64,000 nucleotides of DNA from Pipra filicauda (Eukaryota > Chordata > Aves > Passeriformes > Pipridae), in the NCBI RefSeq assembly GCF_003945595.2, contig NW_024104665.1:649651-713650 (forward strand), given 5' to 3'. Numbering within the stretch: the stretch's first letter is position 1; the number at the start of each line of letters is the position of its first letter. This document shows positions 36,403 to 48,980 of this stretch, in pieces. Both the position numbers and the translations under genes were made by a program. The notes beneath the pieces are model-generated. The model ran no database searches. It was not told where the DNA came from and saw only the letters and a list, made by a program, of their open reading frames with translations.

Positions 36403-38261
36403 GTAATATTTGACCACTCCTTTATTGGAGGGATGCTGAAATAGACCTTGCAGTGATAGATCTCACTGAGATGAAAAAATGTGTTCGTACTGCAGACCTT
36501 AAAAAGACCACACTACATTGGATAAATGCCATGTTGTCAACCTTTTTTAAAGAAAAAAAAATATTTGAGTGCTAGACTCGTTTGAAAAATTAAAAAATTA
36601 ACTAAGAATCCAGTATTATCAGATGATCCCATTATCAGAGATGGTAAGGTATAGCATTTAGGTGTCTGCATGTTAAACTCTCCTACCTGAAGCTGATCCA
36701 AAAAGTCACATTTGCAGGCAAAAATGTAGTTCTGTGTAAAGTTCTAAGGAAGAAAGCTCTGTTCCTTAAAGGGAAGATGATAGTGGCAGAACAAAACAGT
36801 GATACCTCAAAATGAGGTAGTCATTACTTTCTCATCTTGGATATTTTCTTTCTATTGATAACTGACCATGTCAGATTGCTGATGTCATGTCCACATATCC
36901 CAGCTCCTTTCTCATTGTAACTTTTACTGTCTTCCAAAGGAAAAAATACTGTAGGAGTAATGAGCGGCTTCTTGATAAAACTAGTGAGGTTCTTGTTACT
37001 GAGGGAAGCATTTTCTGTCATTTAGTCTGTGATCACCATGTGTCCAGGATGAGTGCACCTGGTCAAGGGTAACAGTGCATAGCCTGCCAGCTCTTCTCTA
37101 CCTGCCCTATCACATGCTCCCAGCTCCCATATTTCTGCTGAAGGGCAAATCTGACACAGCTATGCACAATGCTCACTGCAAAGTCAGTTATCATGAGAGC
37201 AGTTAATGCACTGTAAAGTTATTCCTGAGCTTGCCTTGTGGTATCTTCTCTATGCTGTCATGCCTTGTTCAGTCTTTTACTGACACTTGAGAATTTCAGA
37301 AAAGCATAAAGTAATCATAGTGTATTATTGTCATCTGCATTTCTCATGCGTAGCTTATCATAAGAGGTTTCTTAAACAATTTCTTGGGTTTTTTTTCCTT
37401 TAAGTGTTGCTGCAAATGACATCATTTGTGTGTGAGCTTCAACTGGATATGGTAACACCTCGTAAAGTACTTTAACACGACAGAAATACTTAAATAACAT
37501 TTGGGTTTGGTTTCAAAGATCTTCCCTTTAGGATGCTGCAGTAAATTCAGTCCCAAGATTGACACCCTTTTCTCTGTATAAATTTACTTTTTGGGGGCCA
37601 ACATTTCTTCATGGTGCAACTTAATTTTTTTAAAAGGAAAAGCTACAATACTGCTCTATATCTACATTGGCTGTCCCTAGCCTTTGGAAAGAACATGGAT
37701 TTACAATTAAGCATCAGGGATGCTCTATTTGGGTTTGTTAAATCCATTAACAAGCAATAAAATCTCTGGTATTCAATCTTTCTCACTATTCATATATTTT
37801 TTTCATCCCACCCTTTCACCCTTGGCTTTGATTTTCTTTCACTTTTGCCAGTTTCTTTACAATCACTAAATAGAAGTGATGCCACTCCTGCTTCACAGCT
37901 CAGCAGACAGGGAACACTCTGTTGGGCCATGTCTATTCAGCCTCTGCTGCTTGTGCGGTTTGTTATAACTGAGCTTTGTCCATTATACCTCTAAAGCCCC
38001 TCTGAATGAAGCCTATCTAGTAAGGCCAGGCTCTTAAAATGGATGTGAGTACTACAGGTTCCTTACAGTTCTCTGTATTCAGCCATTACAGAACAACTGT
38101 TTTTCACAATATTCTTCTTTAACCCAATATACTCCTGCACTCTCCAGCCTATATAATCCTTCAAGTTCTCAGCAGGACCTAGGATTCCAAGAGATTCACT
38201 GAGATGTCAGTGTATTTTCAAGCTCCAAAAGGAGGCTTTGTTTTTCTGAAATTAAAATAAT

Positions 38262-38283
38262 TTAAAAAAAAAAAAGAAAGAAG
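38262..38283. repeat. A-rich simple run
   Basis: A 12-base A run followed by GAAAGAAGAAG. Confidence 0.75.
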
Positions 38284-40028
38284 AAGATGCTAGAACAGAA
38301 TAGATTCTGTGAACACAGTTCAGAAGTATATGCATGGAATACAACACTCCTAACTAAAAGTCTTCATCATTTCTTCTCCCTGGATTCTGACTAACCCTGG
38401 ATGGAATAACATACATAACACAAGGGTGTCTCATGAGAGCAAGGCACGTTTATCCTCAATAGGCAAGAAAGGAAAAGGACCTCACCCTGTTAGTCACTGT
38501 GGTGATTAGAACATTTACTGGTTATGGGGAATGATGGCCTTTGCCACAGCCCATCTGTAATGGGTAAAGTTGGTTTGCAGTTAGTTAGGAACTGCTCTCT
38601 GGAATGAAGCAGACCTCTAACAATATCTTCTTTGCCCTGAGCAATTGCAGGTGACATCCACGTTGATACTGAGGAGAAAAAGCTGAGAGAGAAATAGCAG
38701 GCTGAAAGAGGTCTTAGGGAAGCATTCCAGAGGTTGCTGGGCAGAATTCAGAAGGAAATTTCTAGAGAGAAAAACGGGATGCCTGTGTGGATATTTTGGT
38801 GAATCTAAAATCTTACAAAGAAAAGGCAGAAAATCCCAAGAGAGGTGAAGCCCAAAGCCTGTCATTTGGGTTTTTTGACACTCTTGAGTCCTGATGATGC
38901 CTGGCATTTGGAAGGAGGGGTAGGAATGGGAGAAACCAACCATCACCTGGAGGGAATTTGGAAGTGTTCATGGAGAGTGCACAGCATGCAGGAGAGGGAG
39001 TGATAAAAGTGCCACTCAACAGGGGGAGTTCCTCAGGGGAACACTGAACACTAGCACAGCAGATAAATAATTCTGGAAACACTTTGCTAGCTGTTGGCTG
39101 GGGGTATAGCCAAGGCAAGGACTGAATATAGAGGCAAGAGCTGTTATTCAGCCAAACTCTGTAGCTGCACAAAACATGATGCAGAAGCCTCCTCTGAGTC
39201 TGAAGCAGCTACAAAACTTCTACACAAAGCAGAATACAGGTTGAAAAATACCACGCTGTGTTTAACTTACGCTTTTCCGCATGGCAGTTTTGGAGGACTG
39301 GAACACTCTTAGTTTAGATGTAGGCAGTGTGTTGATGGGATCAATATACTGGGGTTTCAGGAAAAGCTGGAGGCAGCAACAGGTGAAATGTAAACACAAA
39401 TATTTACAAATAAGTGTTTCTCAGCATATATGAATACAAAAGCTTCTGCTGATAAAATTTGCAAATGTATTTGGGGGAAAAATATCTTTTACTAGACCAA
39501 AATCTTGTCAACCCCATCAAGAGGGTATTCTTACTGGAAATACAGGAGACTTGCCCACTAAAGCCTTTAAACTCGTCTTTCAGGTAACAGGGATGTTTAC
39601 ACCAGGTTAAGAAGTGATCTGAGGAATGGGTTTGTCTCCAGAAGACTTCCTTTGCTATTAGGTGTGTTGCTTGTAGACCAAGTAGGTAAACTGTGGTGTC
39701 ACAGTGAGAAATTTGAGCTAGGGAAATGGAATATTCAGGCTTAACTTGCTCGCATGGGGTGAGGGTTTTTGAGGTCCAACCTTGCCCTCAGAGGACTGCT
39801 CCTGAGAGCTGAGCAGGTCTTTTAGGCCTTTCCATGAGCTTGGCTTCACCTGCTGAACTTCTGCTGGCACTGCAGCGCTCCCACAAAGAAACATTGCCTG
39901 CCACCCCCTCCACTGGTGATTTGGTGGGCCCTGCAGCGTGGTCCATGCGGGAAGCGATGTGGCATGTCTGACCACAGTGGAGCAGCTGGCCTAGCTGGCC
40001 TCTCTCTTTCCCTCCCTCCCTCCTGCAG

Positions 40029-40091
40029 TGCTGGCATTGGCTCACCTGCGGAGCAACCTCAGCCTTTGGGACTGTGACTTTTCAGGTTACA
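40029..40091 (+). other. Candidate 63-bp exon
   Basis: An unusually strong pyrimidine tract (continuous CT-rich from about 40001) ends in CTGCAG at 40028, and ACA|GTAAGT gives a strong donor at 40092. The 63 bp between is a multiple of three, open in two frames, and sits in a GC-rich island in AT-rich DNA. The encoded 21 residues match no family known to me. It could be a cassette exon of a surrounding gene or a lncRNA, or a decoy. Confidence 0.25.
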
Positions 40092-41732
40092 GTAAGTTCA
40101 ATTAGAGTTAAGGTTCACTGCAAGCTGCTGATGAACTGCCAACCGCTGTCTTGATGATCTGTTTGTGATTATCCCGCTGAGAATTTAATTTAGTTTTATT
40201 TTTGCCTGTTGATATTTGCTGTACGAGGGACCAGGCATCGCATTGCATACTCTGCGTGAAACGTTATGGTTGCTTTTCAAATATGTAAATAGAGACAAGT
40301 TATTTCTCTCAAATCTCTAGCTATTAGGACTCATTTTTAGTGCTACATACATTTACTACAAATCCCTTGGTTTTGGAAGCCCCTGTTTCTGTTCTCAAAT
40401 CTCAATCTCTATTTAAAAGTAATGTTAGAGTTGATTAACTGTAAGGAAAATAAATACTTGCTGACTAAAGCAGTGCCCCTAAACACAGCAGATAGATTAT
40501 TTTCAATGATGGATTCAAACACCTTCAGGAACTGCTTGGTCTTTCTGTTTACTATTATCAGTGCTGTAATTTTGTTATCAAGACTGGCAGTTTCTTCTCA
40601 CAGAAAAACTTTATTGCAAGGCTGACCTGTCTAATACCTCCCTATTAGTAACAGAAACAAATAAGAGTTGATTGTTCAGCTGCTGTCATTTAAAAAGACT
40701 AAATCAACCTGCCACAAAAGAATAATTCCCTCTGGTAACTTTATCCATTTGCCCTTGGTGGTGACACTGTGGATACCACCCTGGTTGAACTATATATTAG
40801 TTCCTAGGGAAGCACTTTGAAATATATAGCTCTGCACAATGTTGTAATTGAAAAAAATTCAATAGCCATGCATGGTTCAGTAATCTGAAAAGAATGCAAA
40901 GGTTCAGTTCTAATTGCTTTGCACAATTTAGTACCATTTTTTCTGTGCTTTCCAAATGAATTTATTCTGTTCTATGTGTATCTATTATATGATTTGGCAG
41001 CACTGCCTATATACAGGCAGCTCTGTTTTTTAAAAACATGTATCAGTATTTTCATTTTATGTTTTGACCACATTTTAAAAAGACTTACCTAACCAAATGA
41101 CCCACTCTGGGTGTTTGCTCTTCCATCAAGAAGGGTGTCTGCTCCTCTAGAGTTCTGCAAAGGATTTGGTAACCTGTCAAATGAGTTAAGAGCCTGATTT
41201 TAAGATTATCCATTAAAGCAGTCTTTCTTTTATCATGTGTTGGAATTGAGTCTCTACATTCTCTTTGGATTGGGGAAGCTTTAAAAGCTGCCATGAAATA
41301 TGTACTTTATAGCATCCACTCAGATTGACTTTTATTTATTTTGCATACAATTCTTCCATGTTTCTAGATATTAAACCTTGTTAACTGCCTATCTGTGGAG
41401 AGCAGCTATTCTGAAATCTAAGGAAAAATGACTCTGGACAGACAGTCATCAGACTGGAACTTCAGCTTTATCTTAAAATTGCTCTTTTATTTTAAACAAT
41501 TGACATTACTTTATTGTCACATTTTGCTCTTAGTGCATTCCTCATATAAATCCTACATATAGTATGACGATACTTGAGATCAATTTTTTAAAACAAGTTT
41601 ATCTAAAGAACTGTTAATAATATTAATATCTATAAATACCCCTGAGACTAAATCACCTTGCTTTTTTTCAAGGCAAATTATCATACTCTGACAGGGATGG
41701 TAATAAAAGTTAATTAAGGTGTAATTCAGAAT

Positions 41733-41764
41733 ATCTATATCTATCTATCTATCTATCTATATCT
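41733..41764. repeat. ATCT tetranucleotide microsatellite
   Basis: Tandem ATCT/TATC units with one AT interruption near each end. Likely polymorphic in length. Confidence 0.9.
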
Positions 41765-44700
41765 CAGACCTTTTCTTCCAGCTAGAGGAATCTTTTGGTT
41801 GGTGGGGTTTTGCATCTGCTTATTTTGAGATTTCTGCACTGTTTTTGTAACGATATGGATGAAAAAAGAGTCATACTGGGAGTTGAAGCAGGCAACACTA
41901 ATAGGGTCAAATTGTTAAAGAGTTTAGGAAAAATGCTTGCAATATTTTTTAAGGTCTACATAGATATACATGTACAAAAGGCATGAATATAAATACAATC
42001 ACACATTTCATGTGTGCCAAAATGTGTGCTAGTAAATATTACAGTGCTTTTGGGAGGCTTATTGGAAACACAATCCCAGATGAGGGAAGTGTGTGGGAAT
42101 AAGTATATTGTCAGACTATCAGGATGTGAATGGTATAACAGCAGAGAGAAGCAACTTTCTTTTAAAAAGTAAATTTAAAATAAAATTTGTCTTCTCTACT
42201 TCCGGTGAGAAAACCAAAGACAAATGTAGACCAAGGAAGAGAGAAGATAAAGAGAAATAAATTAAGATAAACTGAAGTAAAAACAATAGATGGTTGAGAG
42301 GAAGTGGAGATCGAAATTCTTTTAGATGTCACTCAATGGAATTGCACAATGTTCTTTGTTCTGGACAAGCAGGCTTGGGAAAGTCTGTAGGAGACATGGA
42401 GGAGTTTCTAGATGTTGGAGTCTTTTGTATACATGTCAGTCTCTGGGTAGTTCTAGATGTAAATTCTTGAAGCACCCTAACTTTCAGCATATTGGTATCC
42501 CAATGATATGGTCTTATTATTCAAGAATTAAACTCTTTTATACAAACTAATTTCTAATTCCTTATTGGTATATTGATTATAGGATATAATACTGTTTTTT
42601 AAGATGGGTAAATACCCATAAAATTCAAATACCTTAAGATAGCCAGTAGTAATTTCCTCTCTCTAGCCTTTTTTCCTGCAAACAGTTTGGAAATGATTAC
42701 TCAGACCTTGGCTTAATAATGGTCAGATCCTGACCGCTTTCTGTGGAGGTAGGTATGGAGTCAACTGGAGGTTATTTTACTATAGCTGAAAAAAGAAGCC
42801 TTGAATTCGGAATTAATAATAGGATATAGAATGAAAGAGTTAACTTCTACAGTTTCACTGCCATTCTTCTGTTGCAGGGACATTATTAACAAAGGCTTGA
42901 TTGTTCTTTTGGCCACAAGTATTAAGTACAAAAGAACTTTATGAAGGTCTCGGACACGGACTGGCATTTAGACTGACTGTCCTTTTCCAAAGCAGCTTTT
43001 CTCTTAAATAAGTCCATTATTAAAACATGGTAGCTTTCATTAAATCTCTATAATCTTCCATCAGGAAAATGGCATTAGTCTGCTAGCCAGGAAAATATGG
43101 TAAGTCCAAGCAGTATCCCTGTTATTAGTACTTGATTGTCTGTTGGACTGTTTGATCAAAGGCATGGAGATTTTGATGTTGTTGTAGGGTAAAACTAGCC
43201 CAATATACTCAGGACTGTGTGTGTGTGCTGGGGTTTATAACAAGTCCAACTCTTTCTAAATACTCAACCTAAAATCCGAAAGGCTGCGCAAAATACTGCT
43301 CTTGCACTGATCTAGGTCCTTCTTGAGTGATGTGATTGTGTCACTAATGGAAGTGCTCAAACTAGCATAATTTATTAGTATGAGAAAACAAAGAAGTGCA
43401 TAAGATGTATTTACCAAACATAAATGTGTCTTCCTCTAAAGGTTGTAGTACTGGGAACTGTAAGTGTATACAAAATAAAATTATTATTTTTGCATTTAAG
43501 TTTTGGTTAGATTATACTAAATAACTTGATTTAAAATCACACTTCTAAATACAGGTTCAGATGTGAGATTAGAAGCATCTCTAAGGGATTAATCCATCTC
43601 TTTGGATAAAAGCACTAGAGATAGAGAACTGGCTAATAACAGTTACTGATGTGGTTTTTTAATGAGTGGATTTGCATGTTTCTGTCCAAATTGTCTTTAT
43701 GATTTATAATTAGTTCTTGTCTACTCACCACTTTTGAGGAAGTGACATAGTCACACCAGATTGAGGTAGAGAGTGGTGCACAGGAGATCTATGTGCATAG
43801 TGTCTGAGTACACACCACCACAGAGAAGTACTCAGGTTGTCTCTGTCATCATCTTTCTTCTAGGGAAAGGCAATAATAGAAAAGATCATGGAGCTGTTTG
43901 TGCTGGAAGTCCACTTGTCCCTTGCCCATCATCACTGCTCTTCCTGCTTCCACTGAAATCATTGTCAGCTGCCGTTGACTCCAGGGGAAGGAGCACGAAG
44001 TCCCATGTGACAAATATGAAAATGATGGTAGTCCTAGACTTCTGAGTTATATAGGAATGCAATTATCTTAAATATAGGCTGTTACTACCACCACAAAAAA
44101 GGGAGGGAGATGCAATTACCCAGAGAGCAAGTGGCATGCTTTTCATTGATTAGACTGTCCTGTTTGATTAAATTCCTCAGAATTTTTAATTTGCTAACCC
44201 TAATTGCTGCCTTACATTTTTCTTGTGTCCCTTTGTTCTAATTCATCTGCTTTCAGGTCCAGATTTATTTTTTCAATACATTCAGATTCTCCACAAACTT
44301 ATCCTGTCATTATGTGTTTTGTCTCTCTCTGCAGACGGTTATTTGACAGAAAGTTTCCATTGACTTCAGAGAATGGGTCCTGTAAATACCCTTTGTGGTT
44401 CTCAGATGGAGTACTTGCAAAATGGAATTGATTAAAAGGTCAAAAAACATTACTGTTGCAATGTCTGAATTGCTCCATCAAAGTGATAGTGTGACAAATA
44501 TGTATAAATCTTTTCATGGGACTGGTCTGGATTTAAAAAAAAAAATTCTATCTTTTAGATCAGCTTTCTGATGTTTCCCAGCAAGAGAGACATTTTCAAA
44601 TTATGGATAGAAACTAGTCTTTCCTCTTATACTAGTGTCAATTAGTAGTAACTGTGGACGTAATGAGGTTCTCTTAGTCTGAGCTACAATAGTAATTAGA

Positions 44701-45599
44701 TTCATAGTATTTAATCTATTTTTCAAACTCTAGAAATTCTAAGTTGTTCAAAGCAACTGTTTTGAAAACAATGGCTTCATTAGTATATCTTGCTAAGGTG
44801 AGACTTTTTGCAGAAAGTACATGTAAACAAAGCACACCTGGGTCTTTCAACATCAGCATCACTGATGGGGAGCCAGTAAGTGTAAGTAATTCCAGACTTT
44901 TTTCTCTTGTAGTACATGCCACAGGAGAAGACATAGGTGTATGATCTCCCTTGCTCAGAAAGTCACGGAAGGCCAAAAAAAGTCTCAAAGGTAATGATAC
45001 TAATTTATAAGGATGTCATGACCTGGGCTTGGCAAAAGGTTCACTCTCAGCTTATTTTCACAGCAACCTTTACTGTCTTGTTATCTAGCTATCCTACAAC
45101 AGGATACAAATTTGCCCCACACCATTTAAAAAAACACCCCACGAATAATTATTGGCCACTGCATCTTAGTTATCTTCACTGAATCTGAGTGGAGACAACA
45201 TAATTGGAATTTTTATTGCCAGCTAGGTAAGCCCCATATGGCACCTCCTCCTTGTGATTTTCCTAGCAGCAAAATGTCACTGAGCTGATGGGTACACTCC
45301 ACAGTAAAACACAAACCTTTGCTCTATAACGAAAGCAAAGCCTCAGTGTGAATAGCCTCTGTGGCTCTCCACTCACTTGAGAGCAGAGAGAGATAATTTA
45401 TGTCTGTCTGCAATATCATGGGTGAACTGGGTACTTGAACTAAGCCTCAGGAGCTTTAATAGGGAGTTGTTTCTACCTTTTCTTATGTGCTCCTGTAAAA
45501 GCAGAATTTATTTTGGGATGTAATAATTTGTCTCAGTCTTGTTTTACCTAGGCAATCACTGGGTAGACTTTAAACTAGGAGGAGGGCTTTAAACTAGGT

Positions 45600-46436
45600 T
45601 TGAAGGGGGAAGGGATTGAAACCAGGCTCTCCAGAGAGGAGCCTAAGGGGGGAAAGCCCGAGTTAAGAGTGAAATCAGCAGCCCAGCTGAAGCGCCTGTA
45701 CACCAATGCACACAGCATGGGTAACAAAGAAGAGGAGCTGGAAGCCATCGTGCAGCAGGAAAGCTATGATGTAGTTGCCGTCATGGAAACGTGGTGGGAT
45801 GACTCGCATGACTGGAGTGCTGCCATGGATGGCTAGAAGCTCTTCAGAAGGGACAGGCAAGGTAGGAGAGATGGAGGGGTGGCTCTACATGTTAGAGAGT
45901 CTCTTGACTCTGTAGAACTTGAAGTCAGTAACAATAAGGTTGAGTGCCTGTGGATCAAAATCAGGGGAAAAGCCAACAAGGCCTTCCTGGTGGGAGTCTG
46001 TTATGGAACACCCAACCAGGATGATGAAGGTGATGAATTATTCTACAAGTAGCTGGCAGATGTCTCCAAATCGCCAGCCCTTGTTCTTGTGGATGACTTT
46101 AGCCTGCCGGATGTCTGCTGGGAAGTCCACACAACGGAGCAGAGGCAGTCTAGGAGATTTCTAGAGTGTATAGAGGATAATTTCCTGCTCCAGCTGGTAA
46201 ATGAGCCTACCAGGGATGGGGCCCCGCTAGACCTTCTGTTCTCAAACAGAGAGGGGCTGGTGCAAGATGTGGTGGTGGGAGGCCGTCTGGGGCACTGTGA
46301 CCATGAAATAATAGAGTTTTCAATGCTCAGGGATGCAAGGAGGGCCATCAATAAAACCTCTATGCTGGACTTCCGGAGGGCAGATTTCGGCGTATTCAGA
46401 AGACTAATTCAGTGTACCTTGAGAAACAAGCCTTGA
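45600..46436 (+). pseudogene. CR1 ORF2 endonuclease domain, broken
   Basis: This is the apurinic/apyrimidinic-type endonuclease part of CR1 ORF2, the domain that nicks the target DNA during retrotransposition. One frame carries the whole domain, interrupted by in-frame stops at 45834-45836 and 46050-46052 and ended by a TGA at 46434-46436. An N-terminal NAHSMGNKEEELEA stretch is followed by METWWDDS, which holds the catalytic-type glutamate. Next comes VDDFSLPDVCW, where the usual GDFN motif has G changed to D and N to S. Finally HCDHEIIEFS keeps the D and H of the C-terminal catalytic motif. Frame is lost between here and the reverse transcriptase. This is a dead remnant, not a host gene. 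Confidence 0.9.
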
Positions 46437-46642
46437 AAACAAAGGGGTCCAGGAGGGATGGACATGTTTCAAGAAGGAAGTCTTGAATGCACAGGAGCAG
46501 GCTGTCCCAGTCTACTGAAAGACAAGCTGGTGGGGAAGACGACCGGTCTGGCTGAACAGGGAGATTTTGAAGGAAATTAGGGTAAAAAAGAGAGCCTACC
46601 GACTATGGAAAAAAGGGTTGGATACTCAGGAAGTTTAGGAAT

Positions 46643-48355
46643 ATGGTTAGGTCATGTAGAAAGAAAATTAGGGAGACAAAGGCACAACTTGAACTTAATC
46701 TTGCCATTTCTGTGAAGGATAACAAAAAGTCCTTCTACAGATACATCAATAGCAAAAGGAAAGGCAAGGAAAACCTCCATTATTTATTGGACGTGGGCGG
46801 GAATATAGTTATCAAAGATGAGGAAAAGGCTGAGGTATTTAACACCCTCTTTACCCCAGTTTTCAACCGTAAGACAGGTTGTCCTGAGGACAGCTGGCTT
46901 CTGGAGCTTGTAGACAGAGATAAGAAGCTGAATAGCGCCCCTGTAATCCAGGAGGAAACAGTCAGCGGCCTGCTGAGCCCCTTGGATCCCCACAAGTCTA
47001 TGGGACCAGATGGGATCCACCCAAGGGTGATGAGGGAGCTGGCAGAAGAGCTCACCAAGCTGCTCTCCATCATTTACCAACAGTCCTGGCTCACTGGGGA
47101 GGTCCCTGATGATTGGAAGTTGGCAAATGTCACGCCAATCCAAAAAAAGGGCCAGAAGGAGGACCTGGGAAACTACAGGCCCATCAGCATGACCTCAGTG
47201 CCTGGCAAGGTTATGGAGCAGATCATCCTAAGTGCAATCACATAGCACCTACAGGATGGACAAGGGATGGATCAGACCCAGCCAGCAGGGGTTTAGGAGG
47301 GGCAGGTCCTGTCTGACCAACCTGATCTCCTTTTATGACCAGGTGACCCGCCCAGTGGATGAGGGGAAGGCTGTGGATGTGTCTGTCTGGACTTCAGCAA
47401 AGCCTTTGACACCGTCTCCCACAGCATACTCCTGAAAAAACTGGCAGCCCATGGCTTGGACAGGGGCACTCTGTGCTGGGTCAGGAACTGGCTGGAGGGC
47501 CGGGCCCAGAAAGTGGTGGTGAACGGTGCTGCATCCAGTTGGCAGCCGGTCACCAGTGGTGTCCCACAGGGATCAGTGTTGGGCCCAGTTCTGTTTAATA
47601 TCTTTACTGATGATTTAGATGAGGGGATTGAGTCCACCATCAGCAAATTTGCAGATGACACTAAGCCGGGGGGGAGTCTCGATCAACTGGAAGGCAGGAG
47701 GGCTCTGCAGAGGGACCTGGACAGGCTGGAGAGTTGGGCTGATTCCAACAGGATGAGGTTCAACAAGGCTAAGTGCTGAGTCCTGCACTTTGGCCACAAC
47801 AACCCCCTGCAGTGCTACAGGCTGGGCACAGAGTGGCTGGAGAGCAGCCAGGCAGAAAGGGACCTGGGAGTTTGGATCGACAGGAAACCAAACATGAGCC
47901 AGCAGTGTGCCCAGGTGGCCAAGAATGCCAGTGGCATCCTGGCCTGGATCAGGAACAGTGTGGCCAACAAGTCCGGGGAAGTGATTCTTCCCCTGTACTC
48001 AGCACTGGTGAGGCCACACCTGGAGTACTGTGTCCAGTTCTGGGCCCCTTAGTTCAGGAAGGATATTGAGGTGCTGGAGCAGGTCCCGAGAAGAGCAACA
48101 AAGCTGGTGAAGGGACTTGAGCACAAGTCCTGTGAGGAGAGGTTGAGGGAGCTGGGGTTGTTCAGCCTGGAAAAGAGGAAGCTCAGGGGAGACCTCATCA
48201 CTCTCTACAAAGGAGGTTGTAGCCAGGTGGGAGTTGGTCTCTTCTCCCAGGCAGCTATCAGTAAGACAAGAGGGCATGATCTTAAGCTCTGCCAGGGGAG
48301 GTTTAGGTTAGATATTAGGAAGAAATTCTTTATAGAGAGGGTAATCAGACATTAG
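46643..48355 (+). pseudogene. CR1 ORF2 reverse transcriptase and C-terminal region, broken
   Basis: The reverse-transcriptase portion of the same CR1, in a different frame from the endonuclease. In order it shows SFYRYINSKRKGKENL, a SMGPDGIHPRVMRELAEEL stretch, [45 protein letters not shown] (codons from 47390), [17 protein letters not shown] and the catalytic FADD at 47648-47659. The C-terminal part, with the [16 protein letters not shown] and RDLGVW motifs, reaches 48355. The copy is broken by a TAG at 47243-47245, by a shift into another frame between about 47230 and 47390, and by stops at 47777-47779 and 48050-48052. Catalytic motifs survive, but full translation is impossible. Confidence 0.92.
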
Positions 48356-48525
48356 AATGGGCTGCCCAGGGAGGTAGTGGATTCTCCGTCCCTGGAGGCT
48401 TTTAAGATGAGACTGGATGTGGCACTTAGTGCCATGGTCTGGTAACCATGGCAGTATTGGATCAAGGGTTGAACCTGATGATCTCAGAGGTCTCTTCCAG
48501 CCCAGCTAATTCTATGATTCTATGA
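48356..48525 (+). other. CR1 3' UTR and octamer tail
   Basis: This holds the conserved CR1 3' end (GATCTCAGAGGTCTCTTCCA) followed by two ATTCTATG octamers. In this family the 3' end is what the reverse transcriptase recognises, and CR1 has octamers instead of a poly-A tail. Confidence 0.92.
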
Positions 48526-48634
48526 CTGGCATCATGATTGTGCACATATTATTTGTAAAGTTTATATGTGTTTTGGGTGGATTTAAGAATGGGCTTAAAT
48601 TTCAGAAACTTAGTTTCCTTCAATTTTTGGTCGC

Positions 48635-48980
48635 GGATTCACAGAAAGGTTGAGGCTGCAAGGGACCTGTGGGAGTCATCTGGTTCAGTTTCCCTACTCA
48701 AGCAGAACCACCCAGAGCCAGTTGCCCAGGACCACATCCAGAAAGCTTCTGATCATCTCCAGTGAGGGAGACTCCACAACCTCTCTTGGCAACCTGTGCC
48801 AGTGTCCTGTCATGCTCACAGTACAAGTGTGTCCTGATGTCCAAAGGGAACCTATTGTGTTTCAGTTTGTGTTCACAGCCTCCTGTCCTTAACTGAGCAC
48901 CACTGGAAAAGCCTGACTTCATCTCGTTTGTGTCCTCCCTACAGGTATTTATACATATTGAGGTTCTTGATCCTATCAAG
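48635..48980 (-). mobile_element. CR1 3'-portion fragment, opposite orientation
   Basis: Read on the plus strand it is the reverse complement of a CR1 3' region. It runs from a GGATTCACAGAAAGGTTGAG start through the CATCTGGTTCAGTTTCCCTA-type segment, GAGACTCCACAACCTCTCTTGG-like wording and CAGGTATTTATACATATTG. The element therefore lies on the minus strand with its 3' end to the left. At about 345 bp it is longer than the other small copies but clearly diverged, and it has no open frame of note. Confidence 0.88.

Larger units (their letters stand above)
29104..45565. other. Long AT-rich non-coding stretch
   Basis: About 16 kb with no recognisable gene. It includes very AT-rich, TAAT-rich blocks (about 29420-29660, 29985-30260 and 35280-35420) whose texture resembles vertebrate conserved non-coding elements, though conservation cannot be tested here. 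Also present are a diverged repeat pair (30726 and 31953), simple repeats, a GC-richer island at 39770-40095 and two weak exon candidates listed separately. Confidence 0.55.
45566..48525 (+). mobile_element. CR1 non-LTR retrotransposon, 5'-truncated and decayed
   Basis: About 3 kb of avian CR1 in plus orientation. It starts with a short leader-like stretch containing two TTTAAACTAGG motifs, continues through the endonuclease and reverse transcriptase of the second ORF, and ends in a 3' UTR with the tail ATTCTATGATTCTATGA at 48509-48525. The first ORF is absent, so the insertion is 5'-truncated, as is usual for this family. Several stops and frame changes show it cannot make protein. The left boundary is approximate. 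It transposed by target-primed reverse transcription when active. Confidence 0.95.

Noticed and set aside
44913..44990. Exon-like 78-bp segment with a TTTTTTCTCTTGTAG acceptor and an AAG|GTAATG donor
   Set aside because: Only one frame is open and nothing about the peptide or composition stands out. Kept as a probable splice decoy.
45600..48355. A host gene or endogenous virus encoding a polymerase
   Set aside because: The motif order (AP endonuclease, then an FADD-type reverse transcriptase, then an octamer 3' tail) and absence of LTRs or protease identify it as a CR1 non-LTR retrotransposon.
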